From: Nonomuraea spiralis
Lineage (GTDB): Bacteria; Actinomycetota; Actinomycetes; Streptosporangiales; Streptosporangiaceae
DNA length: 64,000 nt
Direction of reading: 5' to 3'
Assembly: GCF_014648435.1 (NCBI RefSeq)
Contig: NZ_BMRC01000003.1
Location: 310,001 to 374,000 of the forward strand
Every line of letters starts with the position of its first letter. Position 1 is the first letter of the stretch. The notes below the pieces were generated by a model that was given only the letters and a program-made list of their open reading frames with translations, did no database searches and was not told where the DNA came from. Position numbers and translations under genes: made by a program. Shown here piece by piece: positions 1-8,078 of this stretch.

Positions 1-1
1 G

Positions 2-442
2 ATGAAGAAGAAGATCAAGGAGCTGCAGGGCAAGCGGCGCGAGATCGAGCGCCTGCTCGCCAAGTACGGCTTCCAGCAGCCCGGCGGCGCCGAGGGCCTG
101 ACCCCGCGGCTGATCGCCGTACGCGCCGAGATCATGCAGAACTTCCCCATGAAGTACGGCGTGGGCTGCCTGCGCCCCGGCGACCCCGGCGAGCACGGCA
201 AGGGCCGGGCCTGCGACTTCATGATGTCCCGCGGCGGCACCATGGCCTCAGGGGCCGACGCCGACCGCGGGGACGCCCTGGCCGAATGGCTGATCAAGAA
301 CGGCGCGCGGATCGGCGTCATGTACATCATCTGGAAGCAGCGGTACTACGACATCCGGTCAGGCGGCGGGTGGGACCCGATGTCCGACCGGGGCGGCGTG
401 ACCGCCAACCACTACGACCACGTTCACGTGTCGGTGTTCTGA
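2..442 (+). CDS. C-terminal part of a secreted coiled-coil / peptidase-like protein (5' truncated by window edge)
   Basis: The reading frame is open at the left edge, so only the C-terminal ~146 residues are visible. It starts with a Lys/Glu-rich helical stretch (the end of a coiled coil) followed by a compact globular domain. That domain contains an H-G-K-G-R-A-C-D-F motif and ends in N-H-Y-D-H-V-H-V-S. A GxAxDF motif followed by a terminal DHVHV is the pattern of M15/VanY-like zinc folds and of the ARB-07466-like C-terminal domain found on actinobacterial secreted coiled-coil proteins. A cell-wall-associated role is inferred; the substrate is unknown. The 3' end overlaps the convergent beta-glucosidase gene by 19 bp. 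Confidence 0.6.
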   Translation: MKKKIKELQGKRREIERLLAKYGFQQPGGAEGLTPRLIAVRAEIMQNFPMKYGVGCLRPGDPGEHGKGRACDFMMSRGGTMASGADADRGDALAEWLIKNGARIGVMYIIWKQRYYDIRSGGGWDPMSDRGGVTANHYDHVHVSVF

Positions 443-1740
443 GCCGCCACGCGCTCCCTGAACCACTCGTAGGACGCCTTGGGGGTGCGGCGGCCGGTGG
501 CGAAGTCCACGTGCACCAGGCCGAAGCGCTGGTGGTAGCCCTCGGCCCACTCGAAGTTGTCCAGCAGCGACCAGACGAAGTAGCCGCGCACGTCCACGCC
601 CTCGGCCCGCGCGGCCATGACGGCGTCGATGTGGGCGCGCAGGTAGTCGATGCGGGCCTGGTCCTCGACCGTGCCGTGCCCGGTGAGCTCGTCCGGTTGC
701 GAGCAGCCGTTCTCGGTGATGTGGATCGGCGGGAGCGCGCTGCCGTAGCGGGCCTTGAGGCCGGTGAGCAGCTCGCGCAGGCCGTCGGGGACGACCGGCC
801 AGCCGAAGGCGGTGGTGGGGTACCCGGTGATGCCGGTGTCCGTGAACGGCAACACCTCTCCGGGCGGTGGGGCGGCGATCCGGGTGGGGTTGTAGTAGTT
901 GATGCCGAGGGCGTCGAGGGGGGCGGAGATGGTCTCCAGGTCGCCGTCGTGGATGAAGTCGAGCGTGGGGGAATAGGCCGACAAATCGGGATATTTGCCC
1001 AGAAGTACGGGGTCGTTGAACAGCCGGTTGTGCAGGATGTCGTAGGCGTCGGCGGCCTTGACGTCCGGCTCCTCCTTCGAGGCGGCCCAGACCGGGGTGC
1101 AGTTGTTGGTGATCGCCACCTCCCGTACGCCCGCCGCCCGCAGGGCCCCGGCGGCCAGGCCGTGGCCGAGGAGCTGGTGGTGGGCCACGGGGAGGGCGTC
1201 GAGGAGGAGGGCCTGGCCGGGGGCGTGGATGCCCATGGCGTGCCCGAAGGCCATGTGGACGAAGGGCTCGTTCAGGGTGATCCACAGGGGGATGCGGTCG
1301 GCCAGGCGCTCGGCCACGATCGCGGCGTAGTCGGCGAAGCGCCGGGCCGTGTCGCGGTTCATCCAGCCGCCCTGGTCCTGGAGCGCCTGGGGCAGGTCCC
1401 AGTGGAAGAGCGTCGGCACGGGCTGGATGCCGGCCGCCAGCAGGCCGTCGGTCAGGCGCTCGTAGAAGTCGAGGCCCTTGGGATTGACCTCGCCGGCGCC
1501 GGTGGGCTGCACGCGCGGCCAGGCGACGGAGAAACGGTAGGCGTTCACGCCGAGGCCGGACATGAGCCCGATGTCCTCGCGCCAGCGGTGGTAGTGGTCG
1601 CAGGCCACGTCCCCGGTGTGGCCGTCCCTGGTGCGGCCCGGTTCGTGGGCGAAGGTGTCCCAGACGGACGCGCCCCTGCCGTCCTCGGCGACCGCGCCCT
1701 CGATCTGGTACGCGGCCGTCGCCGTACCCCATAAGAACAT
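424..1740 (-). CDS. GH1 family beta-glucosidase
   Basis: A cytoplasmic glycoside hydrolase of family 1 that cleaves terminal beta-glucosyl units (cellobiose or other beta-glucosides). The 438-aa protein has the expected (beta/alpha)8 length. The acid/base Glu is in T-L-N-E-P (about E158) and the nucleophile Glu in I-T-E-N-G (about E343); the N-terminal F-L-W-G-T-A-T-A-A-Y-Q motif is also typical of GH1. I chose the ATG at 1740 because an AAGGGAG ribosome site lies 6-7 nt upstream. The longer frame to 1770 or 1860 has no ribosome site and would add residues outside the GH1 fold. It is divergent from a TetR gene, which may control it. No transporter is directly adjacent; the nearest sugar importer is at 8976-12067. 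Confidence 0.93.
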   Translation of the reverse strand: MFLWGTATAAYQIEGAVAEDGRGASVWDTFAHEPGRTRDGHTGDVACDHYHRWREDIGLMSGLGVNAYRFSVAWPRVQPTGAGEVNPKGLDFYERLTDGLLAAGIQPVPTLFHWDLPQALQDQGGWMNRDTARRFADYAAIVAERLADRIPLWITLNEPFVHMAFGHAMGIHAPGQALLLDALPVAHHQLLGHGLAAGALRAAGVREVAITNNCTPVWAASKEEPDVKAADAYDILHNRLFNDPVLLGKYPDLSAYSPTLDFIHDGDLETISAPLDALGINYYNPTRIAAPPPGEVLPFTDTGITGYPTTAFGWPVVPDGLRELLTGLKARYGSALPPIHITENGCSQPDELTGHGTVEDQARIDYLRAHIDAVMAARAEGVDVRGYFVWSLLDNFEWAEGYHQRFGLVHVDFATGRRTPKASYEWFRERVAAQNTDT

Positions 1741-1798
1741 CTCGGCTCCCTTTATGCGAGTATGGCTCATGTTAACGGACGGCAAAGTGGCCGGTCTG

Positions 1799-1810
1799 TA
1801 CCTGCTGGTA
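1799..1810. promoter_or_regulatory. Possible TetR operator between bgl and tetR
   Basis: A short inverted repeat, TACC-TGCT-GGTA, lies just upstream of the tetR start and inside the divergent bgl/tetR intergenic region. Its size is compatible with a TetR operator core. The assignment rests only on symmetry and position. Confidence 0.25.
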
Positions 1811-1820
1811 ATAGGCCAGG

Positions 1821-2468
1821 ATGGAGGACATGACGAGTACCTTGCGCCGCCGTCCCGCACAGCGCCGGAGCGTGGAGCGGGTGGAGCGGATGCTCGACGA
1901 GTGTGCGCTCCTGCTCGACGAGGTCGGCTACGAGGCGTTGACCACGAAGGAGGTCGCGCGCCGCGCCGAGGTCCCCATCGGCACCTTCTACCAGTTCTTC
2001 CACGACAAACAGGGGCTGGTGCGCGCCCTCGCGCTGCGCAACCTGGAGGCGTTCCTCCAGCGCATCACCGAGCGCATCGCGGCGGCCGACCTCGGCCACT
2101 GGACCGACCTGGTCGACCTGGCCGTCGACGAGTTCGTCGACATGAAGCGCACCACGCCGGGGTTCGCCGTGGTCGACTTCGGCGAGGTCCTGCCCACCCC
2201 CGGCGGCCCGCCGCTGGAGGGCACCAAGCGCACGCTCGACAGCGCCCTCGACAACAACGTCATCGTGGCCGACCGGCTGCGCGCCCTCACCCTCGCCCTT
2301 CTCGACGCGCCCGTCGGCCCCGGTCTCGACCGGGCCCTCGTGGTGGCCGTCGAGGCCACGGACGCGGTGCTGAAGCTCGCCTTCCGGGCCGATCCCGGCG
2401 GCGACCCCGAGCTGATCGCCGAGTGCAAGCAGCTCGTCCGCCGCTACCTCGCCGACCACCTGCCCTGA
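1821..2468 (+). CDS. TetR/AcrR family transcriptional regulator
   Basis: A 215-aa one-component repressor. The N-terminal helix-turn-helix spans roughly residues 25-70, with T-T-K-E-V-A-R-R-A-E-V recognition-helix context and the family motif G-T-F-Y-Q-F-F-H-D-K. The C-terminal ~140 residues form the variable ligand/dimer domain. Two ATGs compete: 1821 and 1830. GGAGG lies only 2 nt before the second, so neither has ideal spacing and the message may be leaderless. It is divergent from the GH1 gene and ends 5 bp before the convergent aldo/keto reductase. The ligand is unknown; control of the GH1 gene is inferred from divergence only. Confidence 0.85.
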   Translation: MEDMTSTLRRRPAQRRSVERVERMLDECALLLDEVGYEALTTKEVARRAEVPIGTFYQFFHDKQGLVRALALRNLEAFLQRITERIAAADLGHWTDLVDLAVDEFVDMKRTTPGFAVVDFGEVLPTPGGPPLEGTKRTLDSALDNNVIVADRLRALTLALLDAPVGPGLDRALVVAVEATDAVLKLAFRADPGGDPELIAECKQLVRRYLADHLP

Positions 2469-2473
2469 TCCCG

Positions 2474-3397
2474 CTACGCGACCGCGTCCAGGCGGGCGCG
2501 CAGCTCGGGGTCCAGCTTGACGTCCGCGGCGGCGACGACCTCGTCGAGCTGGGCCGTCGTGGAGACGCCGACGACGGGCACGTGCCCGCCGGCCGTCAGC
2601 CACGCCAGCACGACCTGGTTGGGGGTGGCGCCCAGCTCGCCGGCGACCTCGCGCAGCGTGGCCAGGCGGCGGGCGGTGCCCGGATGGTCGTAGATCTCCG
2701 GCATCGGCCGGTCCGCCCGCGTGTACGCCCCCGACATCAGCGTGTTGTACGCCCACAACGTCAGGTCCGGCTCGGCGGCCAGGTAGTCGAGGGTCTCGTC
2801 CGAGGCCAGCATGTGGCCGCCTTCCGCGAGCCGGGTGAACGGCCGCGGACGCAGGTAGGTGTGACGCAACTGCACCTGCGTGTACGGCAGCCAGCCGCGC
2901 GCGGCCGAGACGTTCCTGGCCCGTTCCAGCCGCCAGGCGGCGATGTTGCTGGCCCCCAGCGCGCGCACCTTCCCCTGCTCGGCCAGGGTGTTCAGGGCGC
3001 CCAGCGTCTCGGCCAAGGGCACCGAACGGTCCTCGATGTGCGACCAATACAGATCGATGTAGTCCGTCCGCAACCTCCGGAGGCTGCCTTCGGCGGCCCT
3101 CGCCACGGCCGCCGCCGACAGGCCCTCGGCCGAGTCGAGCGTACGGTCGCCCGGCACGGTCGGCCGGGCCCCGCCCTTGGTGCCGATGAAGATCCGGTCC
3201 CGGTGGCCGCGCGCGGCCAGCCAGGCCCCGACGGCCTCCTCGCTCTCGTCCCCGGTGCGGCCCTCGTCCCAGAAGGGGTAGTTGTTGGCCGTGTCCAGCA
3301 TGGTCCCGCCGGCGTCGTGGAAGCGGTCGAGGATGGCGAAGGTCTCCCGCAGGCCGACGGTGGTGCCGAACGGGATCGTGCCGAGTGCGATGTTCAT
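2474..3397 (-). CDS. Aldo/keto reductase
   Basis: A 307-aa NADPH-dependent oxidoreductase of the AKR (TIM-barrel) superfamily. The full catalytic tetrad is visible: D35 and Y40 in L-D-T-A-N-N-Y, K74 in I-G-T-K-G, and H120 in Y-W-S-H. The start at 3397 gives the normal family N-terminus (M-N-I-A-L-G). It also places the ATG exactly 7 nt after the -10 of a MerR-type promoter, suggesting a leaderless transcript; the longer frame to 3493 would run through the operator. The adjacent MerR regulator has a single cysteine in the position used by aldehyde/thiol-sensing NmlR/AdhR proteins. Detoxification of a reactive carbonyl is therefore a reasonable inference. Confidence 0.92.
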   Translation of the reverse strand: MNIALGTIPFGTTVGLRETFAILDRFHDAGGTMLDTANNYPFWDEGRTGDESEEAVGAWLAARGHRDRIFIGTKGGARPTVPGDRTLDSAEGLSAAAVARAAEGSLRRLRTDYIDLYWSHIEDRSVPLAETLGALNTLAEQGKVRALGASNIAAWRLERARNVSAARGWLPYTQVQLRHTYLRPRPFTRLAEGGHMLASDETLDYLAAEPDLTLWAYNTLMSGAYTRADRPMPEIYDHPGTARRLATLREVAGELGATPNQVVLAWLTAGGHVPVVGVSTTAQLDEVVAAADVKLDPELRARLDAVA

Positions 3398-3404
3398 GAC
3401 GCAG

Positions 3405-3435
3405 ACCCTCGGGCCTGGAGCGCACTCCATGTCAA
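3405..3435 (-). promoter_or_regulatory. MerR-type promoter/operator for the aldo/keto reductase
   Basis: On the minus strand: -35 TTGACA (3435-3430), a 19-bp spacer containing the palindrome TGGAGTGCGCTCCA, then -10-like GAGGGT (3410-3405). A 19-bp spacer filled by an inverted repeat is the hallmark of MerR-activated promoters. The start codon follows after 7 nt. The palindrome core is identical to that of the divergent merR promoter. Confidence 0.75.
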
Positions 3436-3439
3436 GCCG

Positions 3440-3470
3440 TTGACCTGGAGTGCGCTCCAGGTGGAAGACT
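3440..3470 (+). promoter_or_regulatory. MerR-type promoter/operator for merR itself
   Basis: On the plus strand: -35 TTGACC (3440-3445), a 19-bp spacer with the same TGGAGTGCGCTCCAGG core, and -10-like AAGACT (3465-3470). The GTG of merR lies 7 nt beyond. The two -35 boxes are only 4 bp apart, so two regulator dimers would sit back to back. Confidence 0.75.
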
Positions 3471-3477
3471 GGGACAC

Positions 3478-3837
3478 GTGAGCGTGTACACACCCGCCGA
3501 GGTCGTCGAGGAGACCGGCTTCAGCCTCGACACTCTCCGCTACTACGAGAAGATCGGGCTGCTGGAGCGCGTGGAGCGCAACGCCGCCGGCCAGCGCAGG
3601 TTCAGCCAGGAGGACGTCGGCTGGCTCGCCATGGTCCGCTGCCTGCGCGACACCGGCATGCCGATCGCCATGCTGCTGCGCTTCGCCGAGCTCGTACGCG
3701 AGGGCGACCGTACGATCCCCGACCGCATCAGGCTGCTGGAGGAGCACGACCGGCAGGTCCAGGCCCAGATCGCCAAGCTGGCCGAGCGGCAGGACTACAT
3801 CCACCGCAAGATTTCCTACTACCGCAGCGTTCTGTAA
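3478..3837 (+). CDS. MerR family regulator with a single thiol-sensor-like cysteine
   Basis: A 119-aa MerR regulator. The winged helix-turn-helix is at residues 1-70 (S-L-D-T-L-R-Y-Y-E-K-I-G-L-L), followed by a long dimerisation helix. Cys55, in the context M-V-R-C-L-R-D-T-G-M, is the only cysteine. It sits where the NmlR/AdhR subgroup carries its aldehyde/thiol-reactive cysteine. There is no C-terminal metal- or drug-binding domain. The GTG start at 3478 is 7 nt after the -10 and has no ribosome site, so a leaderless message is likely. It probably activates both itself and the divergent aldo/keto reductase. Confidence 0.9.
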   Translation: MSVYTPAEVVEETGFSLDTLRYYEKIGLLERVERNAAGQRRFSQEDVGWLAMVRCLRDTGMPIAMLLRFAELVREGDRTIPDRIRLLEEHDRQVQAQIAKLAERQDYIHRKISYYRSVL

Positions 3838-3873
3838 CCCTGTCTTGGTGGTCCGGTTGTTAGACCAAGGACC

Positions 3874-5295
3874 ATGGCGGGCATCAGGGCGAGGCGGCTC
3901 AACGTCCCGCTGCGCCGGATGGCCGTGCTCTGCGCGGCCATGTTGTTCCTCCTGCTGGCCCACGTCACGGTCGTCCAGGTGTTCGGCGCGCGGGAGCTCA
4001 ACGCCGACCGCCGCAACGAGCGCTCGCTCATCTCCCGGTTCGCCCGTCCGCGCGGCGACATCCTGACCTACGACGGCGCGACCGTCGCGAGGAGCCGCCC
4101 GGCGCCCGGCGGCGGCCCGTACCGGTTCCAGCGGGTCTACACCGACGGCGAGCTCTACGCCCCCGTGACCGGCTACCTGTCCCTCTTCGACTCCGCGGGC
4201 GTCGAGGAGGCCGAGGACGCCGTCCTGTCCGGGGACGACGCCAAGGTCAAGGTGCGTTCGATGGTCAGCGACGGCGACGCGGCGGGCGCCGACATCCGGC
4301 TGACCGTCGGCGTACGCACCCAGTGGGCCGCCTACCACGCGCTCCAGGCCGCCGGGGTGCCCGGCGCGGTCGTCGCGATCGACCCGGCGACCGGCGCGAT
4401 CCTCGCCCTGGCCAGCTACCCGTCCTACGACCCCAACACCCTGGCCACCTTCGACGCCACCCGGCTGGACGCCACGCTCGCGCGGCTGCGGGACGCGCCC
4501 GCCCGCCCCCTGCTGAACCGGGCGCTGAACCAGGTCTATCCGCCCGGAGGCACGTTCAAGCTGGTGACGGCCGCGGCGGCGCTGGCCTCCGGCGAGTACA
4601 CGCCCACGGCCCGCGTGAACACCGTCCTACGGCCGCCGCTGCCCGCGCCGCTCGCCGCCTGCGGCAGGTCCCGTCCGACGTTGCTGCGCGCGTTCGAGAC
4701 GTCCTGCGACACCGCGTTCGCCGGGATCGGGCTGCAGCTCGGCCAGGACATCCTGCGGGACCAGGCCGAGGCGTTCGGGTTCGGCGCCGGTGACCTGCGC
4801 GTGCCGCTGGAGGCGACGCCCAGCACGTACCCGCAGGGCATGGACCGGCCGCGGACCGCCCTGTCGGCCGTCGGCCGCGACCAGGACCGGGCGACCCCGC
4901 TGATGATCGCGATGTTGTCGGCGGCCGTGGCCAACGACGGCGTGCTGATGCGGCCGTACCTGGTGGAGGAGGTGAGCCTGCCGGACGGCTCGCTCCTCGG
5001 CCAGGCCGGGCCCGAGCCGTACCGTACGACCATGACGCCCGAGCGGGCCCACTACCTGGCCACGATGATGGCTACGGCGACGCGCGCCGGCGGACCGGGC
5101 GCGGCGGTGGCGATCCCCGGCGTCGAGGTGGCCGCCAAGATCGCGGCGAGCGGCGGCGAGCACGCGCTGGCCACGGCGTTCGCCCCGGCCGGCGCCCCGG
5201 AGGTGGCGGTCGGCGTGGTGCTGGAGCACCCGGGCCCCGACGCCGCCGTCGTGGCCGGAGTCGCCCGCGCGGTGCTGGAGGCGGCGCTGGCCTGA
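3874..5295 (+). CDS. Penicillin-binding protein (PbpA/FtsI-like) paralogue with degenerate active site
   Basis: A 473-aa class B PBP-like protein: an N-terminal membrane anchor (about residues 14-36), the class B R-G-D-I motif near residue 60, and a transpeptidase-fold domain from about 160 to the end. The surroundings of the catalytic motifs are well preserved (A-I-D-P-A-T-G-A-I-L-A-L, T-P-L-M-I-A-M), but all three motifs are altered. SxxK reads G226-T-F-K229 (catalytic Ser replaced by Gly), SxN reads S277-C-D279, and KTG reads K422-I-A. Transpeptidation and beta-lactam acylation should therefore be lost. Start is ATG 3874 with AAGGA upstream. No ftsW/rodA partner is adjacent. A scaffold or regulatory role is inferred. 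Confidence 0.88.
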   Translation: MAGIRARRLNVPLRRMAVLCAAMLFLLLAHVTVVQVFGARELNADRRNERSLISRFARPRGDILTYDGATVARSRPAPGGGPYRFQRVYTDGELYAPVTGYLSLFDSAGVEEAEDAVLSGDDAKVKVRSMVSDGDAAGADIRLTVGVRTQWAAYHALQAAGVPGAVVAIDPATGAILALASYPSYDPNTLATFDATRLDATLARLRDAPARPLLNRALNQVYPPGGTFKLVTAAAALASGEYTPTARVNTVLRPPLPAPLAACGRSRPTLLRAFETSCDTAFAGIGLQLGQDILRDQAEAFGFGAGDLRVPLEATPSTYPQGMDRPRTALSAVGRDQDRATPLMIAMLSAAVANDGVLMRPYLVEEVSLPDGSLLGQAGPEPYRTTMTPERAHYLATMMATATRAGGPGAAVAIPGVEVAAKIAASGGEHALATAFAPAGAPEVAVGVVLEHPGPDAAVVAGVARAVLEAALA

Positions 5296-5362
5296 CGGCG
5301 GACCGCCGAGTTCTCCACCGATTTGAGTCTGGGCGCGAACGGTAGTTGGTGCCACACTCACA

Positions 5363-7720
5363 GTGATGCTGCGAACCGCCGATTTCTGCAACCTGCCGGC
5401 CGAGCCGAACCTGTTCGTGGGCCGGGAGTCCGATCTCGATGAGCTGGTGCACCTCGGCCGCGTGTCGCGGGTGGTGACACTGTGCGGCGCGGGGGGCATC
5501 GGCAAGACGCGCCTCGCCCTGCGCCTGGCCGCCCGGATCGCCCCCGAGCACCCCGACGGCGTGTGGCTGGTCGAGCTGGCCGATGTGGAGAAGGGCGAGC
5601 TGAGACAGCAGGTCTCGGCCGCGCTCGGCATCGCCGACGACCTGCCGGAGGCCATCGGCGGCCGGCGCGTGCTGCTCGTGCTGGACAACTGCGAGCCGGT
5701 GATCGGCGAGTGCGCCGAGCTCTGCCGCGACCTGCTCGGCGCGTGCCCGAGGCTCACCGTGCTGGCCACCAGCCGCGAGCCGCTGCGGGTGCCGGGCGAG
5801 ACCGTCTGGCGGGTGCCGCCGCTCTCGCTGGTCGGCGAGGAGAGCGAGGCCGTGCGCCTGTTCGTGGCCAGGGCCACCGCCGCGCGGCCCGACTTCGAGC
5901 TGACCGAGGAGACGTTGCCGCTGGCGATCGAGTTGTGCCAGGCGCTGGACGGGCTGCCGCTGGCGATCGAGCTGGCCGCCGCCATGGTGCGGGTGTTGTC
6001 GGTCAGACAGCTCGTCGAGCGGCTCGACGACCGGTTCAGGGTGCTGGCGGGCGGCGCCCGTACGGCGCACGCGAGGCACCGTACGCTCCGCGCCGCCGTC
6101 GACTGGAGCTACCGCCTGCTCAGCTTCCAGGAACGGCTGCTGCTGCGCCGCGTGGCGGCCTTCCGCTCCTGCTGGACGCTCGACCTGGCCGAAGGGGTGT
6201 GCACGGGCGCCGGCCTGCCCGAGGAGGACGTGCTGCCGCGGCTGTGCGACCTGGTCGACAAGTCGCTGGTCGTGCTGGACGGGGAGATCGCCGGCCAGGC
6301 CCGCTACCGGCTGCTGGAGACCGTGCGCGAATACGCGCTGGAGCAGCTCGCGGAGTCCGGCGAGGAGGTGGCCCTGCGCGGCAACCACCTGGCGGCCCTG
6401 GCCGGGCTGGCCACGCGGTTCAAGGACGTCCTCACCCCTGGCACGCGCACGTCGTGGCCGGTGGTCGAACGCTTCGTCAACCTGTTCGACGGGCTCAAGA
6501 CCGAGGTGGGCGCGGCCTGCGACTGGGCCGTCGCGAGCGGTTCGCCGCAGGTCGCGCTGGAGCTGCTGACCGACGTTCGCTACCTGCTGATGGTCAGCGG
6601 GCGGCGGCTCGACATCGCCGAGCGGCTCGACCGGCTGCTCGGGCTCGACGCCCCCGAGGTGCCAGAGGGCTTACGCGGGCAGGCCATGATCCTGCGCGGG
6701 GAGCTGGCGCTCGCGGCCGGTGAGGAGGGGCTCGCCGCCCGGTGCGTGCAGATCGGGCTGGCGCTGTGTGTCGACGCCCGTGACGCCTACGGCGAGGCCG
6801 TCGGCCTGATCATGCTGGCCCAGGCGACCGGCGACCAGGAGCCGCTGGCTCCCGCCCTGGAGGCGGCCAGGCGGCGCGGCGACCCGATCCTGGAGTCGCT
6901 GGCCCAGGGCACCCGGGCCGACTTCGGCCTGCGGGCCGGCCGCCTGCACGAGGCGCGAAGGGCGTTCGAGGAGGTCCTGACGCTCAGCGAACGGCTCGAC
7001 AACCATCTCGGCCAGTCCTACGGTCACGTCGGCCTGGCCCAGATCGCCCGGCGCACCGGCGACCGGGCCGGCGCCCGCCGTCACTACGAGGCGGGCCTGC
7101 GCCTGCTGCGGCACATCGACGCCCGGCAGCAGATCGTCAGCTGCCTGGCCGGGCTCGGCCGCGTCGCGCTCGACGAAGGAGACCTGGCCGAGGCGCGGAC
7201 GAGGCTCACCGAGGCGCTGGTGCTCAGCCGCGACGCGGGCCTGCGGGACAGCATCGCCAGGCGGCTGGCGGCCTGGGCGCGCCTGCTGGCGGCCGAGGGC
7301 GACGACCGGCGCGCGGTGCTGCTGGCCGCCGCCTCGCTGGGGCTGCGCGGCCGCCGTCCGGACGCCCGTACGGAAGAGTTGCTGGGGCCCGCCCGCAACC
7401 GGCTCGGCGAGGCCGTGGTGGCGCTGCTGTGGGCCAAGGGCCTGGCGATGACGGCCGACCAGGCGGTCTCCTGCGCGCTCGGCGGCCAGTTGCCCGAGCT
7501 GCCGGCCGCGCCGGTCGCCCCGGCCGTCCAGGACAGCAGGCTGACGGCCAGGGAACGCGAGATCGCCGAACTGGTGGCCCGCGGGCTGAGCAACCGGGCC
7601 ATCGCCGACGAACTGATCATCAGCCCGGCCACGGCCGCGCGGCACGTCGCCAACATCCTCGGCAAGCTCGGCTTCTCCACGCGTACACAGATTGCCGCAT
7701 GGGTGATCGGCGGACGCTGA
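5363..7720 (+). CDS. LuxR-type regulator with STAND-like ATPase domain
   Basis: A 785-aa signal-transduction ATPase. The Walker A motif G-A-G-G-I-G-K-T is at residues 42-49 and Walker B V-L-L-V-L-D-N at 103-109, in an NB-ARC/BTAD-like NTPase region. A long alpha-helical, TPR-like middle follows (about 330-690). A C-terminal GerE/LuxR helix-turn-helix spans about 725-780 (L-T-A-R-E-R-E-I-A-E-L-V). This architecture is common in actinobacteria as orphan pathway regulators. The start codon is GTG 5363 or the ATG directly after it; neither has a clear ribosome site. It lies alone between a PBP paralogue and a 358-bp gap, so its targets cannot be read from context. Confidence 0.9.
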   Translation: MMLRTADFCNLPAEPNLFVGRESDLDELVHLGRVSRVVTLCGAGGIGKTRLALRLAARIAPEHPDGVWLVELADVEKGELRQQVSAALGIADDLPEAIGGRRVLLVLDNCEPVIGECAELCRDLLGACPRLTVLATSREPLRVPGETVWRVPPLSLVGEESEAVRLFVARATAARPDFELTEETLPLAIELCQALDGLPLAIELAAAMVRVLSVRQLVERLDDRFRVLAGGARTAHARHRTLRAAVDWSYRLLSFQERLLLRRVAAFRSCWTLDLAEGVCTGAGLPEEDVLPRLCDLVDKSLVVLDGEIAGQARYRLLETVREYALEQLAESGEEVALRGNHLAALAGLATRFKDVLTPGTRTSWPVVERFVNLFDGLKTEVGAACDWAVASGSPQVALELLTDVRYLLMVSGRRLDIAERLDRLLGLDAPEVPEGLRGQAMILRGELALAAGEEGLAARCVQIGLALCVDARDAYGEAVGLIMLAQATGDQEPLAPALEAARRRGDPILESLAQGTRADFGLRAGRLHEARRAFEEVLTLSERLDNHLGQSYGHVGLAQIARRTGDRAGARRHYEAGLRLLRHIDARQQIVSCLAGLGRVALDEGDLAEARTRLTEALVLSRDAGLRDSIARRLAAWARLLAAEGDDRRAVLLAAASLGLRGRRPDARTEELLGPARNRLGEAVVALLWAKGLAMTADQAVSCALGGQLPELPAAPVAPAVQDSRLTAREREIAELVARGLSNRAIADELIISPATAARHVANILGKLGFSTRTQIAAWVIGGR

Positions 7721-8078
7721 TCCCGGCGGCTTCTCTACACATCGTGGCCGCCGGGCGCTTACATCCTCGAATGGCCATGTCAGCGCATGTGCGGTCGCCG
7801 TACGAACGCCTACCGTTGCTGCATGTGATCGGCCGCGCCCGCGTTCCCCGCTCTCCCGCCGGGGGGCGCGGCGGCCGATCGACCGAGGGACGTCACACGT
7901 CCTGACGGGGCCGGGCCTTCTCGGAGGGGTGGGGGCCCGGTTCCCGGGCGTGTGACAGCGGGCTCGAGTCGCGCAGGGCTCGGGCCCGCCCACCTTCCCC
8001 CTGGGCTGGGGAAATGCACACGGCTCTACATAGATCGGTGGATGCGGCGGGCGCGCGGGCGGCCGTACGTTGGCGGGC
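7721..8078. other. 358-bp intergenic region without a supported gene
   Basis: No reading frame with a ribosome site or family resemblance is seen on either strand. The region holds one strong inverted repeat (7827-7880, listed separately) and a weaker one, TTCCCC/GGGGAA, around 8006-8022. It probably carries the end of the LuxR transcript and the promoter of the downstream gene. Confidence 0.5.
7827..7880. terminator. Stem-loop downstream of the LuxR/STAND gene
   Basis: Perfect 10-bp arms GATCGGCCGC (7827-7836) and GCGGCCGATC (7871-7880) enclose a 34-nt, GC-rich loop. There is no T-run, as is common for actinobacterial terminators. It lies 107 nt past the LuxR stop codon. It could also be a regulatory site for the following gene. 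Confidence 0.4.

Noticed and set aside
286-1734. Long plus-strand frame opposite the beta-glucosidase
   Set aside because: Shadow of the GH1 gene; no start signal and no conserved motif.
1741-1860. N-terminal extension of the beta-glucosidase to 1770 or 1860
   Set aside because: There is no ribosome site at those starts. The extension runs through the divergent promoter region and into the tetR start. ATG 1740 has AAGGGAG at correct spacing.
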